Shown here one piece after another: positions 44,341 through 54,645 of a stretch of DNA of 64,000 bases. The notes below the pieces were generated by a model, which had not been told where the DNA came from, ran no database searches, and worked only from the letters and a program-made list of their open reading frames with translations. Every line of letters begins with the position of its first letter. Position 1 is the first letter of the stretch. Source of the DNA: Zygnema cylindricum (lineage: Eukaryota; Streptophyta; Zygnematophyceae; Zygnematales; Zygnemataceae); the NCBI GenBank assembly GCA_037447655.1, contig JBBHKE010002877.1, positions 50,176 through 114,175 of the forward strand, written 5' to 3'. Both the position numbers and the translations under genes were made by a program.

Positions 44341-45866
44341 TAAGACGATAGGTAGCCACTAGGCTCCACGGTCTGGGCAAATTCCTTACAAGAGTTAGAT
44401 CTAGGATTGCAAATGAAGAAAAAATAGCAACCGAAACAGAAAGTAATAAATAGCAAACTGTAAAGAATTCGAAATAACCGAATTCGAACAAAACTGAAAA
44501 TTATAACAGTAAGCCACAAAATAGCAAATAATAAGAGAACCAATAAGTAAAACTGGCACGAGAAAAACACAAGAAGCAACGTTAAAAATCTGCACCGAAT
44601 CCGAGATAACCAGATTCCAATACACTAATAACCAATCGCAAAAAAATGATAATAAAAACAAGCAATAGAAAGCTATTGAGAATCCGAGATAACCGGATCC
44701 TACCAAACACAAGCAAACTCCAATCGAGGCACCAGAAATTCGACAACAACAAGTCCAACTCCAATTCACAAAATGCATACACAAAGGTCTAGAGATAGCC
44801 TGTGAAAGTCGACAAAATCCACACTAAAAGAGGTTGTTGAAGGGAAACCGTGCAGACTCCGGCCGAAACCGAGTGAATTAAACTGTAGGGCTTACAAGGA
44901 AAGTATAATAGAGAAAAGAGAAAGACTAGGCGCTTAACTAACTAAGGCAGAAAAAGCCTTGCAGAAAAACACTGACAATTTGACTAGGAAAAAGACAAGG
45001 GAAAAAGACAAGAAAATGTAAGTCCTCTTCGATCAATTCATGTACTCTCAAATTATGAGAGTACAAAACCTAAAGTAATAGCCTAAGTACCAACGAAACA
45101 ACCAAAGTACTTATTTCTGACATTTCTAACTAACCAATAGCGTGAGAGTATTTTATTGTACATCTGCGCCTAGTTTGGGTCCTAGCCAATAAACGACCAG
45201 GACCATCTGCCTACGTTACAAAATTCACAGTCCGCGGATTAAAACCCTTCCTAAATACATGTGAATGCGTGAACCTACATGGGTTCACGACTCAAAATAC
45301 ACCAATCAGCGTGCGTCGCCAACATTTCGAAATCGCACGCTGCGTCGCCAATGTTTTGAAATTGTACGTCGCGTCACCAACGTTTAAAAACGTACGTCGC
45401 ATCACCGACATCCCAAAGTCATACGTTGCGGAATAAGTGTCTCGAAATTGCACATCGCGTCACGACAAAACCTGCGATGGAAATCAAAAGTACGGACGCC
45501 GCCGCTCCCGCGAAAATATATCTCCCTGATACTCGCGAGATTCCCAGCGTCGCTTTGATCGAAGTAAATATATGAAATTGTCTGTCGCGTCACGCCAAAA
45601 TCTGCGACAAAAAACCTAAGTACGGACGTGAAGTCGAAAATGAATCGGCACCGAGACTTCCGAGAAATGAAAGTCGTACGGTCCAACTCTTCACCAGCGG
45701 AAATTACGGTCAACGTAGGTATGTACCGAGGGTCAAACTTACAATGTACGGACCTGCAAACCACAATAACACCCAAATGCAAATAAGTGTGGCGGCCGCC
45801 TGTCCTAAACCCTAAATATAAACAAGAAAAGTGTCCGACGAGATGCGGCATGACATCTTTGTGTAT
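44341..45866 (-). repeat. gypsy-type LTR, inverted copy
   Basis: About 1.5 kb. The reverse complement runs from GTCATGCCGCATCTCG to AACTCTTGTAAGGAATTTGCCCAGACCGTGGAGCCTAGTGGCTACC and matches, in pieces, 42190-42300, 43330-43717 and 62500-62812. The first 180 bp of the LTR are missing at 45866. The 127- and 156-codon frames inside it are not accepted as genes. Confidence 0.6.
45312..45475. repeat. about 31 bp tandem repeats in the gypsy LTR, CpG-dense
   Basis: Five degenerate units of the type GTCGCCAACRTTTCGAAATYG-CACG. By eye there are about 18 CpG in 130 bases, unusual in this AT-rich window. Confidence 0.6.
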
Positions 45867-45879
45867 GAACAATTGCCAC

Positions 45880-46170
45880 CCTGGCTAAAAAATTATATCA
45901 AATACTATACCCCTGTCTAGTCTAGACTCCCGTGAGCCCACAAGAGAAAAAAAATCTCAAAACGCAGGCGGTTGATTAGAAAGAGGCAAAAATACCTATT
46001 TGTACAGAATCATTGTGGGAGAGAGGCGGAATTCTACTTCACCCACATTAACTCTTTCACAACAAAACTAGAGGCCATATACTCAGCCTCCATTGTGGAT
46101 TGAGCAACCACCTTTTGTTGCTTAGTGCTCGAACAACAAACACCACTCCAAAAATACTAAAGATACCCAA
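45880..46170 (-). pseudogene. joined copia LTR and RNase H fragments
   Basis: 45885-46030 is an LTR piece (GCCACCCTGGC, GACTCCCGTGAG, GAGAGAGGCGG). At 46031 it changes abruptly to RNase H sequence encoding the TMEAEYMAS neighbourhood and SSKQQKVVAQS-like residues, ending at about 46165. Confidence 0.6.
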
Positions 46171-46174
46171 AAGT

Positions 46175-47252
46175 AATATAGAAATTCAAGGTTTTATAAA
46201 GGTTTTCGGGTATTTTCTACGTTTTTACATGTAAAGATAAAGAGCAGAAAAGAAGCAGAGGCAGTGTGCCTCTAACTCCTCTCTCTAACTCCCACATTTG
46301 TCGCGGTCACTGAAGGTTGGAGAGGAAGCTAGAGCCATGGCTACCTATGCTGTCCAAAGAGAGACAATTAGTAGTTTGGTATGTTTACCAAAAGGAATTT
46401 GACGGACCCAAGATTTGATTTTGGAACCTACCGTCCGTCAAGTCAAGCAGTAGCCGGTAGCTTTATCCTATTAGTCTAGGATCAGTGCTAAGGTATATAG
46501 GGTTTCATAAATATTTATAGATGTATGCGTAGACAATTTCATTTAACAGCGTGAACAGGTTCTTAGGACATAGATATAGTTTTGTCTAGTAAGGTATACG
46601 GTACTCCACAAAACAAATATCGCGCATTTGTTTTGACGGCAAAACAAATCATTTTCGACGGTTATAATTAAAAGTCGATCTTGATCGAACGGCCGCGATA
46701 GATGCCGCGATCGTGGAATGAGCACTTTGGCGGTTTTTAGTCATCGCCACATCAAGTGACACGTGGCAAAACCACATTGGCTTGCGGCATCTCCGGAGAA
46801 TACGGGAACAAATCCGGATATGGCAAGCGTCGACATTTTGGATTTACCATACGATGGTCCTAAAGAAAGTACTTCAGCACCAGTACTTTTGTGTACAACA
46901 CAAAAATTTGATTAGTGCCGTACTCTAGTAGTATAGGGTTTAGAGAGGGATTTAGAACTTAGAAAACTTGGTAGGTTGACCCTTATCTTCCAGAGAGCTC
47001 CAGTACAAAAGCTCAACTTTGACCCTTCATAACTTACTGCTCAAGGGAGCAAAATCTCATATTCTAACTTTGCATTCTGTGGTGGAACTGAGCACACAGA
47101 AAGTGTTATTTCACAGGGGTGAATCAATATTGGGGTTCTGACTGTCAAGGGGTCAGTCACTTGGGTTTATATTAACTTGTAGTCGGCACTATCTAGATTA
47201 GCTTCTTTTGGATCTGCATACTCTGAGGGCCAATGGAGGTCTCAGAGTTTCA
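46175..47252 (+). repeat. copia LTR, plus orientation
   Basis: Begins with TTCGGGTATTTTCTACGTTTTTAC-like sequence shared with the LTR at 53483 and ends CTGAGGGCCAATGGAGGTCTCAGAGTTTCA at 47252. It is the mirror of 106-1285. No internal region follows: a second LTR in the opposite direction abuts it. Confidence 0.75.
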
Positions 47253-48020
47253 AGAGGCATCTACCTACTAGAATTATTCTAAGTCCTGAAACCCCTCTCT
47301 AAGCTCCCTAGTAGTGAGGAATGGTCCAATCGTAAGACTGTACCGTACAATTAAGTACAGGTACGGTCATACTTTCTGTACTGTCCATGTACGACATCAC
47401 TAGAATATGACATTTGTCATATCCGGAATTATCATCTCGTGTTCCAGAAATCTCGCAACCCTTCCGCATCGTGCCACATGTCATCCGAAGTGGCGTTGCC
47501 CGAAAATGCCAAGTCGTCCACTCCTAAATCTCAGCTCGCACCATGGTCGTTCGATGAAAACCGTCATTTAATATTGGTCGTTTAAATAAAATGTCGTTTC
47601 GTTAATTCTTTGCGGTACGGAATTCGTGCGGTCTAATATGTTTCCGTGTACAGGCCATCCCGTTAAGCAGTTAAATGAAACATTTTGCGTCTTTCATATT
47701 TATACAATTGTCGTACCCTATATACTCTAACACCGATCTTAGACTATTGGATAAAGCTACTGGCTACCGGATACTTGACGGACGACACGTACCACGATCA
47801 AACCTTGGGTCCGTCAAGATCTTTTTGGTACACCTACCAAAAACTACAGCTCGTCTCTCTCTTTGGGTAGCATGGGCAGCCATGGCTCTATCTTCCTCTC
47901 CAACCTTCAGTGACTGCGACAAGTGTGGGGGTTTGGAGAGTGGAGCGAGAGGGAGGTTGCCTTTGTTGACTTCCTCTTATTAATTTTCCTTTATTCAGAC
48001 CTAGAAAATGTTGTTTTTGA
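47253..48020 (-). repeat. copia LTR fragment, minus orientation
   Basis: AGAGGCATCTACCTACTAG to CAGACCTAGAAAATG. It lacks the first 350 bases of an LTR. A tRNA-like module at about 47745-47825 has TTGACGGAC paired with GTCCGTCAA. Confidence 0.7.
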
Positions 48021-48382
48021 AATGTTAGTTTCGTGCGTACAACACACTTTGTGCGCACGGGACGTTTCATGCGTATTTAATTAAATGAATTTAATGTGGT
48101 TGTACGAATGGATTTTCGGGTTGGGGGAGAAGTGAAATTAATTGATGTTCAGCGTACGAAATAATAATTTGAGTGACGCGAACCAACGCACGTAATTTAT
48201 GGAATGCGTTGGAGAAATGGACGGCGGATCGCGAAGCGATCCGACGTAAGATTTTCGAAGAGGTTGAAATTGTACGTCGCACTTACGAAATAAAATGCGA
48301 CGGTGGCTTTTATGGAAAAGGACGCGACGGTACAAAGAATCTTATTTGACAGGTGTACTTCAAATTTGGTAGGCGTAATTTA

Positions 48383-50627
48383 AGGAATTGATCATGACAG
48401 TGACTGTTTTGGTTGCGCGTAGTCACTTACGTCATTTTGTCAAAAAACGTACGTTTGAAGTACACATTGGTACAAATAAAGTATAAATTGAGTATAAATT
48501 TGACGGTCAATCGGTTGGACATCTTTGACTTTCATAATATTGTTTCAACCGCTTAAAAATTTGCCGCGCTTGCGAACATCGACCGTCATCATAAAATTAG
48601 CAATTCACACGGCCGACGAGCGTTTACGGTAACAAACCTGCGGCGACCACATGTAAATAAAATGGTTGTAGACAATAACTTTTTGTCGTTATGTGAGCTT
48701 CACGGTGAGAGCACTTAGCCGAAAAATTGAAATTTAATCGTCTAAGTATTACATTGAACTTAGACGCAAAGTGAAACAAAACCTATTGAAACTGAAGTAC
48801 TATAGGTCTCGTACGGAAATATTTTAATGCACGAAACAAAAAAACTTTTATAATAAAACGAACTGGCGTGAAAATATCATTTGAAATTAAATGAAAAAAA
48901 TGAGCGTCGTCACGTGCGACGAAATCGAGCCACGCTATTTAGGAATCAACATACTTTCATTAACAGCGAAATGTTACGATATTGGGCGAATCGGCGCTGG
49001 CCAAAATTGTGCAGTCAAATTTTTGTTCGGTTCGCGTCAGTTATGTTTTGTTTCGTTCGGTATTGTACTTTTGTGTCGGTTCAGTTTGGTGCGAGCGCTG
49101 ACCGGCAGAGGTCGCAAAAGTCAAAAAATTTCATACCCGAAACTGACCATTATTTTTTTTTCAAAATCTGAGTAACCGACGCCTGATCGAGTTTTGTCAC
49201 GCTCCAAAATTGTTAACCGTTAACTGACCGTCGTTTACGAAAAAAAAAATTAACCGAATCTTGATTTTTCGCGACTAACCGTGCTCGCGCGTAACCGAAA
49301 AAGTACAAAATTCATCATTGTACGACGGAATAAGCCAATAATTACGATTTGTTGCGTTCCCTAAGATTTGCGAAATGAAGTGTTACTACTGTGTCAGATT
49401 TGCGACGCTTTGTCGCGTTCCCTAAGATTTGCGAAATGAATAGTGTACTACTGTGTCAGATTTGCGACGATTTGTCGCGTTCTCTAAGATTTTTGAAATG
49501 AATAGCGTACTACCGTGTCAGATTTGCGACGCTTTGTCGCGTTCCCTGATTTGCGAAATAAATAGTTTACTACAGTACCGTGTCACTTTGCGACGCGAAT
49601 CATGATGTCACGTACTTCCACGAGGCCAAAGCGACGCAAATCATGATGTCACGTACTTCCACAATGCTAAAGAGTACAAAGTACAATAATGTTGGATTAT
49701 AAAGACAGTACAAAATTTTCTTTTTTTTTGGTTTTTTGGTTGACCGATCGTAATCGACCGTTTTTTTTTTCCTGGTGAATCAACCGACCGTAACCGCCCG
49801 ACCCCCAAAATTTGGCAACCGAATCCGTTCCGGATCTGGCGCGGGCGGTCGGTTAACGGTCGGTCACGGTTTCGGTTGACCGTTTGCAACCTCTGCCGAC
49901 CGGTATTCATTTGTTCAAGTCGCACGCTGGTCGATTGCGAGGAAATGTTGGTTCGCGAAGCGTGACGCGATTTTTTCGTCCGTGGAAGTAATTTATGTGT
50001 ACGACAAAGCGGCAATACCTTTGTACGGCCGATCCTGCTACGATCCAATCAATGTAAGTATGTTGATCCGGAAATAGCACGGCTCGATATCGTCGCGCAT
50101 GACGACGCTCATTTTTTCATTTAATTTCAAATGATATTTTCACGCCGGTTCGTTTTATTATAAAAGTTTTTTTCGTTTCGTGCATTAAAATATTTCCATA
50201 CGAGACTTATAGTACTTCAATTTCAATAGGTTTTGTTTCACCTTGCGTCTAAGTTCAATGTAACACTTAGACGATTAAATTTCAATTTTGCGGCTAAGTG
50301 CTCTCATCGTGAAGCTCACATAACGACAAAAAGTTACTGTTTGCAATCATTTTATTTACATGTGGTCGCCGCAGGTTTGATACCGTAAACGCTCGTCGAC
50401 CGTGTGAATTGCTAATTTTATTATGACGGTCGACGTTCGCAAGCGCGGCAAATTTTTAAGCGGTTGAAACAATATTGTGAAATTCAAAGATGTCCAACCG
50501 ATTGACCCTCAAATTTATACTCAATGGTACATTATTTGTACCAATGTGTACTTCAAACGTACGTTTTTTGGCAAAATGAAGTAAATGACTGTGCGCATCC
50601 AAAACAGTCACTGTCATGATCAATTCC
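48383..50627. mobile_element. MULE-like element with about 570 bp inverted repeats
   Basis: Arms 48383-48952 and 50058-50627 are inverse copies (outer end GGAATTGATCATGACAGTGAC; inner end GAATCAACATAC against GTATGTTGATC). CGTAATTTA flanks both sides (48374-48382, 50628-50636), a 9 bp duplication as in Mutator-like elements. The 1.1 kb centre has no transposase, so the element is non-autonomous. Related arms lie at 13346-14826 and 29327-29650. Frames inside the arms (96 and 135 codons) are not genes. Confidence 0.78.
49340..49665. repeat. tandem repeats in the MULE-like centre
   Basis: Four units of about 60 bp (GTGTCAGATTTGCGACG-TTTGTCGCGTTCCCTAAGATTTGCGAAATGAA) from about 49351 to 49595, then two units of about 38 bp (GCGACGCAAATCATGATGTCACGTACTTCCAC). 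Confidence 0.8.
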
Positions 50628-50644
50628 CGTAATTTATTGCGAAG

Positions 50645-51480
50645 TACATAATTGAGGCATGGATAAATTTTGATGGTTTGACGTCGTTTCGTCAAGTGGA
50701 CTTTGAGACCACGTGGCGTGACATCAAGGGTGTTGGATAAAAGCTATAGACGGCGGACAAAGGCAGCCGTAATTTTTCATTGATTGGGGAATCGAAATTG
50801 GTCAAATCACAAGATGTACATTTTGGACGTCCCGGATTGTTTGACGAAATTCGAGGAGTTTCGTTGAGTGACCCAGCATACGATTTTGTGAAATTGTGTG
50901 TACTTGTAAATATTTGTAACAACAGTGGTTTGTCTGTTTGTGTATTAGTTAATAGTGTAGATTTATTTATTTTGACATACTTTGAGTTATTCGGGTATAC
51001 TAACATTAATTTAAGTAGATGCTAGATTACGTACGGCTGGTATGCCTCCGTACATTTAGTAGTGAACCTGAGTATAAACTTGTAGGACATAATTTATTTT
51101 AGTATCACAGTTAAGTTTATCAAAGCCATGGCAGACTGTTTTTCTGCAACTTTGACCTGATGGTGTGATCACCTTGATTGATGTTTTTAGTTTTATTCTG
51201 TTTTGTCAATTCTGTAGATTTCTATGGGAAGTTTACTTGGTTAGTTTGAAAAGCTGTCAGCTGTTTTTGGGAAACTCTGGAGCTTATATCTTCTAGATTC
51301 CTTGGTTGGTTTGGCTGTAATTTTGGTAGTTTACACTTTCTATGGTATAATGCATATTGCAGCAGTTTGAAGTGATTTTTTTTACCGTGGAGTAATCTGT
51401 GCTGTCTAAAACACAGCAGTTTTGGGGTAGTCTGTGGGTGTCTTCCGTGAGTAATCCATGGTTGAAATAGGCTATAGACA
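50645..51480 (+). repeat. copia LTR-like fragment of the 34 kb family
   Basis: Shares GACATACTTTGA-TATTCGGGTATAC, GATGCTAGATTACGTACGGCTGGTATGCCTCC and a T-rich tail with 34230-34320. It borders the integrase fragment of the next element at about 51480, so it is a joined remnant and not that element's own LTR. Confidence 0.45.
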
Positions 51481-53466
51481 ACAGGTTTATGATCTAAAAA
51501 GGGAAGATATAATCTAAGTAAAGCACCTAGTAGTTATGGATAAAGGAAAGTTTGTGGATCCCTTCAAGAATACAAAGTCAGTAAAAATCAGATTTGAGTC
51601 AAAAAAATTCGATGACTTAGAGCTTCCTAACTATCCAGGTTTCAAAGAAGATGACATCCTTACAGGTACAAATCAGACCGAGAAGGACTCGGCCGCAAAA
51701 ACTCCAGTGACAACTCTACCCGAAGCGAAAGACGTGGTGGAAATTTTTTCGGATTCAAGGAACAGGGGAGAAGCCAAGATTGTTCGATTAGACCCCACGC
51801 GAACCATCTATTATGACAACAAATTTTGAGGGGGGAAAGGAGAAGTAGAAAAATGATGCAAGAAAAAAAGGTTAATAACAAGGTAACAAAACTATCTAAT
51901 CCTGACCTCAAACTTATGGAGAGGCGATAAACAGTCCAGAAATGAGCCGGTGGAAGACAGCAACCAATGAGGAAATGGCCTCAATTACGGCAGCCGATGC
52001 TTGGGAGCTGGTGGATTGTCCACCTAACCAAAAACCAATCGGTTCTGAGTGGGTTTTTAAAATACAAAATGGACCCAGATAACACCATTGAGCGCTACAA
52101 GGCGCGGTTAGTGGCAAAATGATTTACACAGAAAGAGGGAATCGACTACGAGAAAACCTTTGCCCCGGCCGTCAAATTTCCCTCTGTCCGCATACTTCTC
52201 AGTCTATTAGCAGCAAAAGACATGGAAGTGCACCAGATGGACATCAAGACAACCTTTTTGCATAGAGAATTGGAAGAGGAGATCGTCATGCGACAACCCG
52301 AAAGATTTGTGGTGCAAGGAGAGGAGAGTAAGTTATGCCGGCTGATTGAATCTCTTTATGGTTTGAAACAAGCGCCCAACGGTGGAATAAGAAGCTTGAT
52401 GAATGATATATCCAGATCAGCTCAAATCACTCAATCTATGTTTTTCAAGATGAGGAAAATGTTATTTTTATTGCAATTGATGATTTGCTTGTTTTAAGTA
52501 AATCAATGGACAAAATTATTAAACTGAAAACGTATCTTAAGGGGAGATTTGAGATGAAGGATATGGGGGAGGCAAAATATATTTTGGGAGCTCAAGTAAA
52601 ATTAGACCAAGAAAGAAAGATTATAAGACTAACTCATAAGGAAGCAATAGGGATCATGTTGGAAAAGTTTCAGAAGGATAAGGCCAATAGTTGTACAACT
52701 CCAATGGAGTTAAAGAAAGGAAGTGAGGGGAATGTGGAAGAAAGAGTCATAATCTTCGACAAGGAATTAGGTCCTGAAGAACAAAAGTTCATGCAGACTA
52801 TTCCTTACAAGCAAGTAGTGTGAAGTCTTATCTATTATATGAATTGTACCCAATTGGATTTAGCTGCAGCTGTAGGAGTGATGAGTAGAAGTCTAAATGC
52901 TCCCACTAAGAGAAAAAGGGAGGCAACTAAGAGAGTCCTTAGATATTTGATAGGAACTAGGGATCTATGGTTGCATTTGGGTGGGGAAAAAAATTGACAT
53001 CACTACTTGGAGTGAGGCTAATTATGGTGATGCTCCGAGAAGGAGATGCACTTCTGGATATGTATTATATGTGGGTGATGGGGCTTGCTGTTGGAGTAGC
53101 AAACAGCAAAAGGTTATTGCTCAGTCCACCATGGAGGCTGAGTATATGGCCTCTTGCTCTGCTGTAAAAGAATTGATGTGGGTCAAGTCTTTGCTTGGTG
53201 AGCTTGGTCACCTTAAGAGTGGTGTGCAGAAAATATTTTGTGATAATCAGGCAGCAATCGCTATTTTTGCCAATCCTAAGCATCATTTTAAAGCCAAACA
53301 CATGGACATTAGACTAAGCTTTGTAAGAGAGAAGGTAGAAGACAAAATAATCAGTTTAGAGTACAAACCAAATAGCGAGATGGTAGTAGATATGATGACC
53401 AAACCTGTGCCTTCCCTTAAGCTATTTTTTTGTAGGGAGAAGTGTGGTTTTAGATTGAAGAGTGAC
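51481..53466 (+). pseudogene. plus-strand copia pol, 5' truncated, RT box damaged
   Basis: Starts in the integrase tail (VYDLKREDII region, VDPFKNTKSVKIRFESK). It passes a linker and the RT (CPPNQKPIGSEWVFK, MDIKTTFLHRELEEEI, SLYGLKQAPN) and ends with RNase H in 52981-53469 (TTWSEANYGD, GACCWSSKQQKVIAQSTMEA, CDNQAA, DMMTKPVPS). Frameshifts lie near 51830, 52060, 52390, 52500 and 52825. At the catalytic box the DNA reads FIAIDDLLVL: Tyr-Val of YVDD has been deleted. In RNase H the SDAS Asp is Glu (WSEAN). It is dead. Confidence 0.85.
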
Positions 53467-53482
53467 TAGAAAATAAGGGGAG
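53466..53482 (+). other. polypurine tract
   Basis: CTAGAAAATAAGGGGAG directly before the LTR start TGTATAAACT, in the plus orientation of this element. Confidence 0.75.
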
Positions 53483-54050
53483 TGTATAAACTAAATGTTT
53501 TTTGGTATTTTCTAGGTTTAAACATGTAAAGATAAAGAGCCAAAAAGAAGCAGAGGCAGTCTGCTTTTAAATCCTCTCTCCAACTCCCACAATTGTCGCA
53601 GTCATTCAAGGTTGGAGAGGAAGCTGCAACCATGGTTGCGTATGTTGTCCAGAGAGAGGCAAGTAATAGTTTGATAGAATTACCAAAAGAACTTGACAGG
53701 CCCGGGATTTGATCCTGGTACCTGTCGCTCGTCAAATCAAGCACCAGTCGGTAGCTTATCCTCTTAGTCTAAGATCAATGTTGAGGTATATGGGGCTTCA
53801 TAAATATTTATAGATGTATACGTAAACAATTTCATTTAACACCGCGAATAAGTTCATAGGACATAGATACAGTTTTGTCTAGTACGGTATGCGATACTCT
53901 ACTAAACAAATACCGCGCATTTTTATTGACAACGAAACAAATACCACGCAATCATTTTTTACGGCTATAATTAAATTTCAATCTTAATAGAACGACCGCG
54001 ATAGATGCCCAGATTGCGAAATGGGCGCTTTGGCAATTTTTTGTCATCGC
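53483..54050 (+). repeat. 3' LTR, truncated
   Basis: 568 bp of a plus-orientation LTR (TGTATAAACTAAATG .. GTCATCGC). It stops exactly where the minus-strand LTR of the next element begins. A tRNA-like module lies on the opposite strand at about 53690-53800 (CCAGGATCAAATCC read on the minus strand). Confidence 0.78.
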
Positions 54051-54628
54051 TGAAACTTTGAGACCTCTATAAGTCCTCAAAGTGGACAGCTTCCAAGAAG
54101 CCTCTAGGATAACCTTGACCCCTTTCTGTTTCATCAAGAACAACTGCCACCCTGGCAGACAAAAACTTTCAACAGCTTCACCACCTGTGAAGGCAAGACT
54201 CCCCTAAGTCGATAGCAAAAAGAATATCTAAATTTGCTCCCCTGAGCAGTTTCAGTTAAATGAATAATCCTACGTGTTAATGTTTAAATAAATATCAAAC
54301 CCTATAGTAAGTAACACTAGGTCTAGACTTAACGGATAAGGCTACCGGTTACCGGCAGCTTACCGTCCGGCAGGAACCAGGATCAAATCCTGGAGGCATC
54401 ACATATTCTTTTAATAAAAAAACCCCTAATGGTCAATAAACTAATATTTTTATCCCGTAAACCTATAGATAGCCTAGGTAACCATGGCCTTAGCTTCCTC
54501 TCCAATTTCTCACTGACTGCGACAAGTTTGAGAGTAGGAGAGAGAAGTTAGAGGTAGACTGCCTCGGCTTCTTTCTATATTTCTATTTAGACCTAGAAAA
54601 TACTAAAAATATACCATTAATTTCTACA
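54051..54628 (-). repeat. 3' LTR with internal deletion
   Basis: 578 bp, TGAAACTTTGAGACC to ATTTCTACA. Compared with 58997-60063 it lacks about 490 bp, between CTGAGCAGT and AGTTAAATGAA. The tRNA-like hairpin at about 54355-54405 is perfect here (CCAGG-ATCAAAT-CCTGG). Confidence 0.82.
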
Positions 54629-54645
54629 CTCCCCTTATTTTCTAG
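54629..54645 (-). other. polypurine tract
   Basis: CTCCCCTTATTTTCTAG on the plus strand, next to the 3' LTR. Confidence 0.78.

Noticed and set aside
44401-44784. 127-codon hydrophobic frame that looks like a membrane protein
   Set aside because: Also inside the inverted gypsy LTR; the hydrophobicity comes from T-rich sequence.
45402-45872. 156-codon frame on the minus strand
   Set aside because: It lies fully inside a gypsy-type LTR copy; no motif and no splice or gag context.
49340-49665. Tandem repeats considered as a CRISPR array
   Set aside because: Units are contiguous, without unique spacers, in a eukaryotic transposon.
48881-50048. Frames of 96, 94 and 135 codons in the MULE-like element, considered as transposase
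   Set aside because: They lie partly in inverted arms and tandem repeats and show no DDE or zinc-finger pattern.
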